Shown here piece by piece: positions 24,520 to 35,948 of a stretch of 64,000 nt of DNA. This stretch comes from Erythrobacter litoralis HTCC2594 (lineage in GTDB: Bacteria > Pseudomonadota > Alphaproteobacteria > Sphingomonadales > Sphingomonadaceae), in contig NC_007722.1 of NCBI RefSeq assembly GCF_000013005.1, positions 1,803,501 through 1,867,500 on the forward strand, written 5' to 3'. The notes beneath the pieces were generated by a model. It did no database searches. It saw only the letters and a list, made by a program, of their open reading frames with translations, and had not been told where the DNA came from. Within the stretch, counting starts at the first letter, position 1, and every line of letters begins with the position of its first letter. Made by a program: the position numbers and the translations under genes.

Positions 24520-25245
24520 TCAGTTTGTCGCTTCAGGTATTGCTGCGACCACGTCGTCCAGCGTTTCGCTCACCAGCAGTTCGATTCCCGCCTCGGTCGG
24601 ATGGACCCGGTCGTCCTGGATCAGTTCGGGCCTGTCGGCCACGGATTCCACCCAGACCGGGATGAAGTCGGTGCCATATTGCTCGGCGAGCTCGGCATAG
24701 AGGCCATTGAATTCCTCGACGAATTGCGCGCCCATATTGGCGGGGGAGCGCATGCCCATCAGCAAGACATCGATCCCGCGCGCCTGCGCCGTCCGGATCA
24801 TGCTTTCAAGATTTCTACGCGTCTCATCGGGCGAAAGCCCGCGCAGCAGGTCGTTCCCCCCGAGCTCCAGGATCAGCAGGTCGGGTGTCTCCTGCAACGA
24901 GTCGAGCGTGAATTCGAACCGCTGCAGCCCCGCCGCGCTGGTATCGCCGGAAACACCGGCATTCGTGACCCGCGCATTGATGCCTCGTGCCCTTAGAGCG
25001 CTTTCCAGTTTGGCCGGATAGCTATCGCTCTTGGCGACATTGTATCCTGCAAACAGGCTATCCCCGAAGGCAAGGATTCGCCGCTCGGGACCCATCACGG
25101 GAACTTCTGCGTTAGTAGGCGACCCTGAATCGATCCGCGTCGGTTGATCCGCCACGGGCGCTTCCGCCCCGCAGGCTGCAAGCGCCAGCGCAAAAAGAGG
25201 GATCGACAAACGACTTAGGCCCTTCGGCCACCTACCTTGTTCCAT
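24520..25245 (-). CDS. SGNH/GDSL arylesterase, TesA-like lipoprotein
   Basis: A 241-aa secreted hydrolase. The signal sequence ends with a lipobox (ALALAAC). The catalytic blocks of SGNH esterases are in order: ILAFGDSLFAGY (Ser), AGVSGDTSAAG (Gly), LELGGNDLLRG (Asn) and DDRVHPTEAG (Asp/His). Such enzymes hydrolyse aryl esters, acyl-CoA or lysophospholipids in the periplasm. It is divergent from a ybbA-ybbP pair, the same association as tesA-ybbA-ybbP in E. coli. ATG 25245 is chosen over 25293, which would overlap the ABC gene. Confidence 0.9.
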   Translation of the reverse strand: MEQGRWPKGLSRLSIPLFALALAACGAEAPVADQPTRIDSGSPTNAEVPVMGPERRILAFGDSLFAGYNVAKSDSYPAKLESALRARGINARVTNAGVSGDTSAAGLQRFEFTLDSLQETPDLLILELGGNDLLRGLSPDETRRNLESMIRTAQARGIDVLLMGMRSPANMGAQFVEEFNGLYAELAEQYGTDFIPVWVESVADRPELIQDDRVHPTEAGIELLVSETLDDVVAAIPEATN

Positions 25246-25271
25246 AAGTTTCGATATGCCATCGGATTGCT

Positions 25272-26018
25272 GTGACTGATACCCCCAACGCACCCGCCCC
25301 CGGCGCCGGTTCCCGAACCCTCGCTATTTCCGCGCGCAACCTGACCCTTACTCTGGGTCAGGAAAAGCATCCGGTCGAAATCCTCAAGGGCATCGATCTC
25401 GATGTGCAGCGGGGAGAAGTCCTTGCCCTGCTCGGCCCTTCCGGTTCCGGCAAGAGCTCGCTGATGGCGGTGCTATCCGGGCTCGAACGCGCCACGTCCG
25501 GCTCGGTGAAGGTGGCAGGGGCCGAATTCAGCGGCATGGACGAGGACGGCCTCGCCAAAGCCCGCCGCGGCCGGATCGGAATAGTGCTGCAGGCATTCCA
25601 CCTGCTACCGACGATGACCGCGACGGAAAATGTCGCCACGCCGATGGAGCTTTCCGGCGCGAAGGACGTGCGGGCGCGAGCCACAGCCGAACTCGAGGCC
25701 GTCGGCCTCGGCCACAGGCTCGACCACTACCCGACCCAGCTGTCCGGCGGCGAGCAGCAGCGTGTCGCCATCGCCCGCGCCACCGCGCCGCGACCGGAAC
25801 TGATCTTCGCCGATGAACCGACGGGCAACCTCGATGCCGCCACCGGCGCGGAAATCATCGACATGCTGTTCGCCCGCCGCGCCGAGACCGGGGCCACGCT
25901 GGTCATTATCACCCACGATCCCTCGCTCGCCGAACGCTGCGACCGGATCATCACGCTCGCCGACGGTGTGATCGACACCGATACCGCCGCCAATGGCCAG
26001 ATCCTCGCTGCGGAATGA
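25272..26018 (+). CDS. ybbA: ABC transporter ATP-binding protein, YbbA-like
   Basis: A 248-aa nucleotide-binding subunit of the LolD/MacB-like class. It shows Walker A GPSGSGKSS, Q-loop VLQAFHLLP, signature LSGGEQQRVAIARA, Walker B LIFADEPTGNLD and H-loop ITHDP. The start is GTG 25272. It overlaps the permease gene by four bases (ATGA), so the two form one transporter, probably moving lipids or acyl compounds out of the inner membrane; the substrate is not established for YbbAP. Confidence 0.93.
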   Translation: MTDTPNAPAPGAGSRTLAISARNLTLTLGQEKHPVEILKGIDLDVQRGEVLALLGPSGSGKSSLMAVLSGLERATSGSVKVAGAEFSGMDEDGLAKARRGRIGIVLQAFHLLPTMTATENVATPMELSGAKDVRARATAELEAVGLGHRLDHYPTQLSGGEQQRVAIARATAPRPELIFADEPTGNLDAATGAEIIDMLFARRAETGATLVIITHDPSLAERCDRIITLADGVIDTDTAANGQILAAE

Positions 26019-28543
26019 AGAGCGACACCATCTCCTGGGGCACGGCGTGGACGCTGGCCCGGCGCGAGCTGAACCTGCGCTTCAAAGGTCTCCGTCTGTT
26101 GCTGGTATGCCTGTTCCTCGGCACCGGCGCGCTGGCGGCCATCGGTACGCTGACCGGCGCGATCGAGGACGAACTGGCCAATCGCGGGCAGGAATTGCTC
26201 GGCGGCGACCTCGAAGTCGAAATCTGGCAGCGCAGCCCGAATGACGAGGAAATCGCCGCGCTCGAGGAATACGGCGAGCTTTCTCTCGGCACGCGGCTGC
26301 AGGTCGTCGCGCGCAAAGGCGATGCGACCGCGCCCGTCGGCCTCAAGTCTGTGGGCGACAATTATCCGCTTTACGGCGAACTGACCCTTACCGATGGCCG
26401 CAGCGTCGGTGCGCCTGCCAGAGGCGAAGCATGGGTGGGACAGGGCGCCATGGACCGGCTCGATATCGAAATGGGCGACACCTTCGACATCGGCACCAGT
26501 ACGCTTGTCGCCGCCGGCGTGATCGCCAACGAGCCCGACAAACTTTCCGAAGGCTTCCAGCTCGGCCCGACCGTCATCACCGATCTGCAGACACCCTATG
26601 ATGCCGGGCTGATCCAGCCGGGCGCGATGTACCAGTCCAAGACCCGAATCGCTTTCGACAATCCCGGCCGCGATCCCGAAGCGGTGCAGGACGAACTGAC
26701 CCAGCAATTCCCGCTCGCCGGGTTCGATTTCCGCGACCGCGATCGTGCCAGCCCCGGTGCAGACCGCTTCGTCGGCCGCATGGGGGAATTCCTGACGCTG
26801 GTCGGCCTCGCCGCGCTGGTGATCGCGGGGATCGGCATCGGCGGCGGGGTCTCCTCCTATCTCGAAGCGCGACGCAGCAGCATCGCGACGCTCAAGGTGC
26901 TCGGCGCGACGAGCGGCGATATTGCGCGGATCTACGCACTCCAGATCGGCCTCGCAGCCGTGGTCGGCAGCGTGGCCGGCCTCGCTGTCGGTTTGGCGAT
27001 CACGCCGCTCTTAGGCATCGCCCTGCAAGGCTTGCTACCGGTCTCGAGCGGGTTCACGGTGGAACCGGGCGCGCTGCTGCTCGCGAGCGCCTATGGTTTG
27101 CTGGTCGCCGTCGTTTTCGCCGCGACGCCGCTGCTGCGTGCCCGCCAGTTCCCCGCCATGGCGCTGATGCGCGCACGCGTCGCCCCGCTGACGCGCGACA
27201 GGGCCGCATGGCTGTGGGTCGGCGGCGGGCTGGTCGGCATCGTGGCCCTTGCCCTGCTCACCTCGCGCGATCCGCTGCTCGCCGCCGGTTTTCTCGGCGG
27301 TGCGGCAGGCATGCTGGCCGTGCTCGCGCTCCTCGGCTGGACTATCCGTAGCTTGGCGAGCAAGGTGGGCAGGCCCAGAAATCCGTTGGTCCGCAACGCG
27401 CTCGCCAATCTCTCGCGCCCCGGCACGTCCACCGGCGCGCTGGTGACCGCCCTCGGTTTCGGGCTTAGCGCCTTCGTCCTGTTGGCAGCCATCCAGAGCG
27501 CCATCGACGGCAATATCCAGAGCCGCGTGCCACAGGAAGCGCCGGACTATTTCGTGCTCGACATTCCGCGCGACCGCGTCGGCGAATTCGAACAGGTCGT
27601 CTGGTCGCAGGACGAAGATGCGACGATCCGCGCCGTGCCCTCGCTGCGCGGTTCCGTCACCGCCTTCGGCCCGGAAGGCAACATGACACGCGTGGCCGAG
27701 ATGGAAAGCATTCCCGATGGCGCCTGGGTGCTGCGGGGCGAGCGCGGACTGACCTATGCCGACGACGTGCCGCCCGGAAATACGATCGTGGAAGGCGAGT
27801 GGTGGGGGCCATTCTATGACGGCGAACCCGCCGTATCGCTCGATGCCGATTTCGCCGAGGCTGCGGGGATCGCAATTGGCGACACTATGACTATCGCCCT
27901 GCTCGGCGTCGAACGGACCGTGCGCGTTGCGAATTTCAGGACCATCGACTGGGAGAGCATGGGCTTCAACTATGCGCTTGTCTTCAGTCCCAATGCGCTT
28001 GAGGACGCTCCCCACAATCTTGCCGCCACGATCGAATTCTCGCGCGACGACATTCCGACCGGCCCGCTCCTGCGCGAACTGGTGCAAACCTTCCCTTCCA
28101 GCAGCGTGATCGAAGTCGGCCAGATGCTCGTGCAGGCGCGCACGATTTTGAGCCAGGTCGGCATCGCCACGCTTGCTGCGGCTTCGGTTGCGGTCCTTGC
28201 GGGTCTTGCGGTCTTGCTCGGGGCGATCGCCGCAGCGCGCGCTGCCCGCACTTACGACACGGTCGTGCTGCGGGTGCTGGGTGCCAGCCGCAACCAGGTG
28301 CTGATGATGCAGCTCATCGAATATGCGCTGCTGGCGCTGATCCTCGCCGTCGTCGCGCTTGCCATCGGCAGCGGACTCGGCTGGCTGGTCGTCACCCAGC
28401 TCTTCGAATTCGACTGGCTGCCAGACTGGGGCATTGTGCTGGCCGTGCTGGGCGCCGGGCTGGCGCTGGTGGTGACCTTTGCCCTCGCAGGTTCGCTCCC
28501 CCTGCTCAGGGCCAAACCGGCGCAGGCGCTAAGGGCGCTGTAG
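26015..28543 (+). CDS. ybbP: FtsX-like ABC permease, YbbP-like
   Basis: An 842-aa permease with two MacB/FtsX core regions. After the first TM helix (LLLVCLFLGTGALAAIGTL) comes a large periplasmic domain, then a three-TM FtsX block (about residues 260-400) with EARRSSIATLKVLGATSGDI. A second block at the C-terminus (about 700-842) has TYDTVVLRVLGASRNQVLMMQLIEYALLA. The 10-TM, two-domain layout distinguishes it from the 4-TM LolC/E and MacB proteins. It is coupled to ybbA. Confidence 0.92.
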   Translation: MKSDTISWGTAWTLARRELNLRFKGLRLLLVCLFLGTGALAAIGTLTGAIEDELANRGQELLGGDLEVEIWQRSPNDEEIAALEEYGELSLGTRLQVVARKGDATAPVGLKSVGDNYPLYGELTLTDGRSVGAPARGEAWVGQGAMDRLDIEMGDTFDIGTSTLVAAGVIANEPDKLSEGFQLGPTVITDLQTPYDAGLIQPGAMYQSKTRIAFDNPGRDPEAVQDELTQQFPLAGFDFRDRDRASPGADRFVGRMGEFLTLVGLAALVIAGIGIGGGVSSYLEARRSSIATLKVLGATSGDIARIYALQIGLAAVVGSVAGLAVGLAITPLLGIALQGLLPVSSGFTVEPGALLLASAYGLLVAVVFAATPLLRARQFPAMALMRARVAPLTRDRAAWLWVGGGLVGIVALALLTSRDPLLAAGFLGGAAGMLAVLALLGWTIRSLASKVGRPRNPLVRNALANLSRPGTSTGALVTALGFGLSAFVLLAAIQSAIDGNIQSRVPQEAPDYFVLDIPRDRVGEFEQVVWSQDEDATIRAVPSLRGSVTAFGPEGNMTRVAEMESIPDGAWVLRGERGLTYADDVPPGNTIVEGEWWGPFYDGEPAVSLDADFAEAAGIAIGDTMTIALLGVERTVRVANFRTIDWESMGFNYALVFSPNALEDAPHNLAATIEFSRDDIPTGPLLRELVQTFPSSSVIEVGQMLVQARTILSQVGIATLAAASVAVLAGLAVLLGAIAAARAARTYDTVVLRVLGASRNQVLMMQLIEYALLALILAVVALAIGSGLGWLVVTQLFEFDWLPDWGIVLAVLGAGLALVVTFALAGSLPLLRAKPAQALRAL

Positions 28544-28563
28544 CAGCGCGACCGCAAGGCCCC

Positions 28564-29022
28564 CTATTCGAATACCGATGGATCTGCTCCGCCCTTGGGG
28601 TCGGGTCCGAAGCGATTGGCGCCTTCGGTCCCCGGCAATGCCATCAGGACGAGAAAACCGATCGAAACGAGAAAGCCGACGATCGGGATCAGGCTACCGA
28701 TGATGACAGCCAGGTACCACCAGCCGGATAGATCGCGGTCATGCAGGCGACGCACCGAGACCGCAACGCTGGGGATGAGGACAATAAGCCCCCAGATCAG
28801 GATGAGGATGCCAAGGCCCCCGAACATCGCGCCGTATATCGCGAAAGGATCGTCGGGGTCGGCGGCGAGCATGGCCTCGGTCCCGCTCCCGAGGCCGAAC
28901 ATCAGGACCATAAGCACCGCGTAAACGATGACGTTGAGCAGCGCGAACATCCAGAATTCCTTCCGCCGCGAGCGGCCGGAAAAGTCGAAATAGCGCCTGA
29001 ACGGCAACAGCATCCAATCCAT
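28564..29022 (-). CDS. DUF805 membrane protein
   Basis: A 152-aa protein with the DUF805 pattern: WMLLPFRRYFDFSGRSRRKEFWMFALLN, then four membrane helices, with the conserved RRLHDRDLSGWWYL motif between helices 2 and 3 and a C-terminal GTEGANRFGPDP. Family members are small inner-membrane proteins (YhaH/YhaI in E. coli) without a defined role. It is convergent with ybbP and lies downstream of the TonB receptor gene on the same strand, beyond its terminator. Confidence 0.9.
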   Translation of the reverse strand: MDWMLLPFRRYFDFSGRSRRKEFWMFALLNVIVYAVLMVLMFGLGSGTEAMLAADPDDPFAIYGAMFGGLGILILIWGLIVLIPSVAVSVRRLHDRDLSGWWYLAVIIGSLIPIVGFLVSIGFLVLMALPGTEGANRFGPDPKGGADPSVFE

Positions 29023-29090
29023 TGGGAAATCCCCCCTTTACGATATCGCACTAAACATGTGCACTTTGTCCGGAAAATGTCGCAAGCGCA

Positions 29091-29118
29091 AAGAAAAGGG
29101 GGCCCGAAAGCCCCCTTC
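29091..29118 (-). terminator. Rho-independent terminator after TonB receptor gene
   Basis: Minus strand: GGGGGC-TTTCG-GGCCCCC hairpin followed by TTTTCTTT, 25 to 53 bases beyond the receptor stop codon at 29144. Confidence 0.8.
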
Positions 29119-29143
29119 CCGAATACAAAGCTGATCGCGCGGA

Positions 29144-31792
29144 TCAGAACTTGAAGCGAACGACACCGCCGTAAGTGCGCGGCTGGCTCGGGTAGCCGAG
29201 CACCGTGCCGGCCTGCGCCACGCCGTCGAAGACGGTCGTGATGAACTGGTCGTTCAGCAGGTTGCGGGCATAGGCACCGACTTCGAGGCCATTGTCCAGC
29301 GCCAGCGTCAGCGACGTGTTGACCAGGTTCACTTCGCGGCGGAAGATCTGGGTGTTGCCCAGGGCCGCGTTGAATGTCGGCAGACCGTTGTTGATGTCGG
29401 TATTGCTTTCGTGGTTGTAGTCGATGCGACCGATCAGGCGATTGCCCGACACACCGAATTCGTGGGTGTAGGTCGCCGAAGCCGCGATCGCGAATTCGGG
29501 GATGCCCGCCGGGGTCTCGCCGGTCAGGTCGCCCAATACGCTACCCGGGAAGCTGTCGAACAGCGGATCGAGGTAGGTCATCGCGAAAGTGAACACCAGC
29601 GGATCGGCCGGCTGGATCGTCGAGCTCAGCTCGAAGCCCTTGACCGACTGCTCACCGGCGTTGCGCAGAGCGAAGCCGGTGCCGGTGAAGGCAAGGCTCT
29701 GGAACCCTTCGATCGTCTGGTCGAACAGCGCGAGGTTGAAGCTGACACCGTCCAGCTGCGCCTTGAGGCCGATTTCATAGACGGTGGTGTCTTCCGGCCC
29801 GGCGAAACGCGAACCGGAGGACAGGTTCGGCAGCGCGAGCCCGGCGTTGATGATCGGCGAATCCGGCGCCGCGAAGGTCGAACCGCGCGGCCCGGCGACG
29901 AAGTCCGTGCTGAGCGGACGGCTGTCACGCGACAGGTTGATCGAACTCGCCTTGAAGCCGGTCGCGTAGCTGGCATAGACATTCACTTCCGGAATGATCT
30001 GGTAGGCCACGCGCAGCAGGTAGGTGAACTTGTCGTCGTTGGTCTCGCCCGGTTCCACGGCATTCGGCACGTTCAAGAATGGCGGCTGGAACTGGAACGC
30101 AGCCAAGCCGAGCAGCGGATTTACGCCCGGATTGGTCGCGGCGGCCAGCAGGCTCTGCTGGACGGGTGCCGGAAGCGCCTGGAACTGCGCACGCGACGTG
30201 ACGGTCGGAAGGCCGGGATTGGCTGCGGTTGCCTGCGTGATGAAGGCATCGACGAAGTTGACCTGCGCGAGCGGGTCGAAGCTCGTCTGCGACAGCGAGA
30301 AGTCCTTGCTGTCGTCGGTGTAGTTACCGCCGACGGTGAAGACGAGGCCGTCGATCGGTTCGAAATCGATCGTACCGAAGATCGAGTATGCCTTGTTGTC
30401 GACCGCGAAATTTTCCTGCGTCAGCAGCGGCGTGTTGAAGATGCTCTCCTGCGGGAAGCCGAAGGCAGCTTCCAGCCCGTTGAACAGCGTCGGCTGGCCG
30501 GTAATGACCGCAACCGGATTGGCGCCACCGAGGATTTCGAAGAAATCGCGGATCTGGGAGCCGTTCACGATGCGGCTGTCCTGCGTGATGCTTTCGTCGA
30601 AGTAGAAGCCGCCGAGCAGGAAGTTGAGCGGGCCGTCGAAGTCCGACGTGATGCGGAATTCCTGCGTGAAGGTGTCGACCGCCTGGTCGCGCACTTCGTT
30701 GGCGACATCGAGGCTTGTAAAGTCGATGTCGGACGTGAAGGCGTTGCGCAGTTCGCGATAGGCCGTGATCGAGGTGAAGGTCAGCGGGCCGGTCGAATAT
30801 TCGATCTGCACCGAGCCGCCGTAGTTTTCGACCTCGTTGGTCGGAACCTGGTTGAGGAAGGCTTCGTATTCGAAGAAATCGCTCGGCAGGCTGAACTGGC
30901 CGCCCAGAGCGGTGATCGCGGCAGCGGCCGGACCGGCGACGAGCGTGCCGACCTGGCAGCAGACTTCGTCGATCTTCGAATAATCGGCCATCGCACGGAT
31001 GGTGAAGTCCGGATTCGGTTCGAACAGCAGCTGGCCGCGCACCGCATAGCGGTTACGATCGTTCTGCTTTTCGTCGAGGTTGACGATGTCGGCATAGCCG
31101 TCGCGGCGCTGGTAGCTGCCGTCGAGCGAGAAGGCGACGGTGTCGGTGATCGGGCCGGTAATGTCACCCTTGAGCACGACGGTGTCGAAGTTGCCGTACA
31201 CCGCTTCCACGCTGCCGCCGAATTCGAACTGCGGCGGGCGGGTGACGACCGAGATCACACCGGCCGACGCGTTTTTGCCGAACAGGGTCGATTGCGGGCC
31301 GTTGAGGACCTCGATGCGCTGCACGTTGGGAAGGTCGGACAGGGCTGCGGCCGAACGCGAGCGGAACACGCCGTCGATGAAGACACCGACCGACGGCTCG
31401 ATACCGAGGTTGTTGTCGCCGTTGCCGAAGCCGCGGATGATGAAGGTGGAGGCCGAGGAGGTCTGCAGCTGGCTTACGCGGAGCGACGGTGTGACCGTCT
31501 GCAGGTCGAGCACGTCGCGAATCTGCGCCTGCTCCAGCGTCTCGCCCGAAGTCACGCTGACCGAGATCGGGGTTTCCTGCAGCGTCTGCTCGCGCTTGGT
31601 CGCGGTCACGACGATGACGTTGCCGCGGTCCTGCTGTTCGGTTTCGAGCGGCATTTCGTCGGCATCGAGATCGGCCACTTCCTGGTCCTGCGCCAGTGCA
31701 GCGCCCGGCACCAGAGCGACGGCGGCAGCGCCGGCCAGCAGGGCAAATCCCTTGCGCGGCGCGCGGCCGCGGAACATCGTGTTAGAAATCAT
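29144..31792 (-). CDS. TonB-dependent outer-membrane receptor
   Basis: An 882-aa ligand-gated outer-membrane transporter. The signal peptide (LVPGAALAQ) is followed by a TonB-box-like VIVVTATKREQTLQETPISV, a plug domain with RGFGNGDNNLGIEPSVGVFIDGVFR and LNGPQSTLFGKNASAGVISVVTRPP, and a long barrel ending in RTYGGVVRFKF (terminal Phe for BAM recognition). This is the large sphingomonad receptor group; the substrate cannot be inferred. ATG 31792 follows GAGGAAAAACTCC. The open frame continues far upstream antisense to typA without signal-peptide support and should not be used. Confidence 0.95.
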   Translation of the reverse strand: MISNTMFRGRAPRKGFALLAGAAAVALVPGAALAQDQEVADLDADEMPLETEQQDRGNVIVVTATKREQTLQETPISVSVTSGETLEQAQIRDVLDLQTVTPSLRVSQLQTSSASTFIIRGFGNGDNNLGIEPSVGVFIDGVFRSRSAAALSDLPNVQRIEVLNGPQSTLFGKNASAGVISVVTRPPQFEFGGSVEAVYGNFDTVVLKGDITGPITDTVAFSLDGSYQRRDGYADIVNLDEKQNDRNRYAVRGQLLFEPNPDFTIRAMADYSKIDEVCCQVGTLVAGPAAAAITALGGQFSLPSDFFEYEAFLNQVPTNEVENYGGSVQIEYSTGPLTFTSITAYRELRNAFTSDIDFTSLDVANEVRDQAVDTFTQEFRITSDFDGPLNFLLGGFYFDESITQDSRIVNGSQIRDFFEILGGANPVAVITGQPTLFNGLEAAFGFPQESIFNTPLLTQENFAVDNKAYSIFGTIDFEPIDGLVFTVGGNYTDDSKDFSLSQTSFDPLAQVNFVDAFITQATAANPGLPTVTSRAQFQALPAPVQQSLLAAATNPGVNPLLGLAAFQFQPPFLNVPNAVEPGETNDDKFTYLLRVAYQIIPEVNVYASYATGFKASSINLSRDSRPLSTDFVAGPRGSTFAAPDSPIINAGLALPNLSSGSRFAGPEDTTVYEIGLKAQLDGVSFNLALFDQTIEGFQSLAFTGTGFALRNAGEQSVKGFELSSTIQPADPLVFTFAMTYLDPLFDSFPGSVLGDLTGETPAGIPEFAIAASATYTHEFGVSGNRLIGRIDYNHESNTDINNGLPTFNAALGNTQIFRREVNLVNTSLTLALDNGLEVGAYARNLLNDQFITTVFDGVAQAGTVLGYPSQPRTYGGVVRFKF

Positions 31793-32029
31793 GGAGTTTT
31801 TCCTCTTCCTGGCGGCCGCATCGTTCGAGGGGGAGGAGCCACGACCGCTTAGACGCGCGCCAATACTGTTCGCCCGCGCGGCGCTCAAGCATTCACGCGC
31901 ACGCACGACAGTAATGCTACCCCTTGTTGCAGCGTGGACACAGTTGCCGTTTGCGCCCACTCCGGCTAGAGGCGCGCGCAACCGATGTTGCGGCGCACAA
32001 GGCGCCCGCCCCCGACCCAAGAGAAAATC

Positions 32030-33865
<1,836 letters not shown>

Positions 33866-34248
33866 TGCTTCTTTGAAATATTGTCGCGCTATGTTTAAGT
33901 GATTCGGCTTGGCATCCAACCGGATCGGTTTACTTCCTCTGAAGGGACGCGACTTAAAGACAGGGTTGCCTTCACTCTATTCTGGCCTCCCAACAATATA
34001 TGAGATTGACGATGAGTGAAGAAGCAGCACAAAGCATGAAGTGACTGACGTCACTTGGTTGGCTTTCGGCAAGGTGTCGGCTCCAGTTCGCAACCTGCCG
34101 CTGATCTGGTCGAAGGCAACCGAGGTCAGTGATGGCATTGTCAACGCCCGACGGTTGGGAGAGTCCGCACTCAATCCATCTGCAAGAATCCATCTTGGTC
34201 CCGCATTAGCGGGAAAGGGCCTACAGGTGAACTAAGGCAAAGCACCCG
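33866..34248. other. Gene-poor AT-richer stretch
   Basis: No convincing gene. On the plus strand a 14-codon frame (34000-34044, beginning MRLTMSEEAAQ) overlaps by GTGA a 64-codon frame starting at GTG 34041. On the minus strand a 73-codon frame (34193-33972) and a shifted 65-codon frame cover the same bases. None matches a family I know and none has a good ribosome-binding site. It borders the ATP-grasp/ABC island and shares its lower GC content. Confidence 0.5.
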
Positions 34249-35931
34249 TCAGCAAAGTCGGCCGTCTTTCAAGCGGATAACTCGGTCACAAAGTTCAAGC
34301 GTGCCTGGCCGGTGCGTGATCACGATCAATGTGAGTTCCGGGATCTCTTGCAGAGCGTCCAACAGCCGACGTTCGGTCTGCAAATCGAGTGCGCTGGTAG
34401 CTTCATCGAGAATTAGAAGCGACGGACTGCGGTGAATGGCGCGGGCTATGCCGATCCGCTGAATCTGACCGTCGGAAAGATTTGCCCCGCGTTCCCCGGT
34501 GTCAGAATCCAGCCCATGCGGCAACAGTTCGACATGATCTCGGACCTGTGCAATCTCGAGTGCCTGCCAAATCTTCGCGTCCTCTGTCGAGCGCGAGCAA
34601 TCCGGGAAAACGACGTTAGAGCGGATCGTACCATCAATGAGGAAGGCTTTGCGCGGAACGTAGCCGACCGATTGGTGCCAGGAAGCAAGCATGCCATCAT
34701 CCAAGTCTACACCGTCGATTTGAACGGTCCCGCTGTCGGGCACCACAAGCCCGGCCAGTATGTTCGTCAATGTGCTTTTCCCGGAGCCGGTAGGCCCGGT
34801 TATTCCGATACATTCCCCGCGTGTGATCCTCAGGTCGATGTCGAAAACACCGACATTGGAGCAGCCGTACGCAAAGTTCACGGATTCACACGTTATGCAG
34901 CCGCGCAAAGATAGTGCAGAGGGCGCAGAAGGCAGTATGATTGGATCGGATCCCAAGAGGTGCTCGATATCCTTTATCACATCCTTATGGCTCCGCATCG
35001 CGCTGTAGCCCGCCCAGATTGCTTGCAGTCTCGGCAGCAGTCGCTGGGCCCCTACTGCGAGAACCCCCAGTGTTGGCAGGGCTTGTGAGAAACCTCCATC
35101 TGCCTCGGCAAGAGCGATAGTCAAAACAACAAGGATGGCTATTCCAAAAGCTTCAACAAGATAGCGAGGCATGATGGCGATTGCACGCGACTGTTTCACA
35201 CCATTGCGGTAGGCGAAATCGGAGTTTGAGAAACGATCCGCAAAGTTCGCTTGTTTGCCCGCCAAGACGATGTCGCGATACCCTCCGATCGCCTGTTCCA
35301 TCAATCTCGTCTTGAGATCGAGATGAGCCGCAATATTCGCGCTCTCGATGGTCCGTCGGCGGCGGGTTGCCATTTCCATCACGAGATATACCAACACGAA
35401 AATTGCACCACCGACGATGGTCGCGACAGGCTCGAGATAGACCAGCCCACCTACAATGCAGATCGCCAACAGCCCACCGGTCAGAGCATGCACTACGGGC
35501 TGGAGCAACGCGTGAACCAGCTCCTGGATTTTCGCTTGTCCTGCGATCAAATCGCCCACTTTGCGGTCCGAAGATGCAAGGAACGGTGAAAGGATGGCCT
35601 TGCGAAACAGCCGATTGGACAGGTCATGTCCGAAACGCGCTATCAGCGCTTGCTGCGCCCAAACGATCAATATCTGAATCATTGCAGAGGCGCTCGCTCC
35701 AACGACCAATATGATCGCAGCAGCTGTGACAGGCTCACTGTGGATTAGATTCAACGCATTGTTGATCGCATCGCTACTGGGAAACTGTTCTACCGCAAGA
35801 GCAGTTGCCAGAAAGGGCAGTACCGCACCGATAGTCAACAGCTCGAAGATCGCGCCTGCAGACATGAGCACCAAAACGCCTGCCAATTGCAACCTCAACC
35901 GACGCGAAATCAGGCCAAACAGTGACTGCAA
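34249..35931 (-). CDS. ABC exporter, fused permease and ATPase
   Basis: A 560-aa half-transporter. An N-terminal six-helix exporter domain (helices from LAGVLVLMSAGAIFELLTIG) is followed by an ATPase domain with Walker A ITGPTGSGKSTLTN, a signature LSDGQIQRIGIARAI (Asp in place of the second Gly of LSGGQ), Walker B SLLILDEATSALD and H-loop VITHRPGTLE. No N-terminal C39 peptidase domain is present. The architecture resembles lipid-linked oligosaccharide or peptide exporters (PglK/WlaB type). The only suitable start is TTG 35931. It follows the ATP-grasp gene by 17 bases, and base composition is lower in GC than in typA or putP. Confidence 0.88.
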   Translation of the reverse strand: MQSLFGLISRRLRLQLAGVLVLMSAGAIFELLTIGAVLPFLATALAVEQFPSSDAINNALNLIHSEPVTAAAIILVVGASASAMIQILIVWAQQALIARFGHDLSNRLFRKAILSPFLASSDRKVGDLIAGQAKIQELVHALLQPVVHALTGGLLAICIVGGLVYLEPVATIVGGAIFVLVYLVMEMATRRRRTIESANIAAHLDLKTRLMEQAIGGYRDIVLAGKQANFADRFSNSDFAYRNGVKQSRAIAIMPRYLVEAFGIAILVVLTIALAEADGGFSQALPTLGVLAVGAQRLLPRLQAIWAGYSAMRSHKDVIKDIEHLLGSDPIILPSAPSALSLRGCITCESVNFAYGCSNVGVFDIDLRITRGECIGITGPTGSGKSTLTNILAGLVVPDSGTVQIDGVDLDDGMLASWHQSVGYVPRKAFLIDGTIRSNVVFPDCSRSTEDAKIWQALEIAQVRDHVELLPHGLDSDTGERGANLSDGQIQRIGIARAIHRSPSLLILDEATSALDLQTERRLLDALQEIPELTLIVITHRPGTLELCDRVIRLKDGRLC

Positions 35932-35948
35932 TGCCTAAACCACGAGGA

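Noticed and set aside
29411..31852. An 813-codon plus-strand frame opposite the TonB receptor
   Set aside because: Arginine/aspartate/valine-rich translation typical of antisense high-GC DNA; no domain is recognisable.
33972..34193. A 73-codon minus-strand frame downstream of the ABC exporter gene as a gene
   Set aside because: Weak start context, a competing frame of similar length and no recognisable family. It is recorded only as part of an unassigned gap.
33866..34248. A tRNA gene in the typA-ABC gap that could serve as an integration site for the island
   Set aside because: I looked for a T-loop (GTTCGANTC) and a paired acceptor stem on both strands and found none, so no attachment site is proposed.
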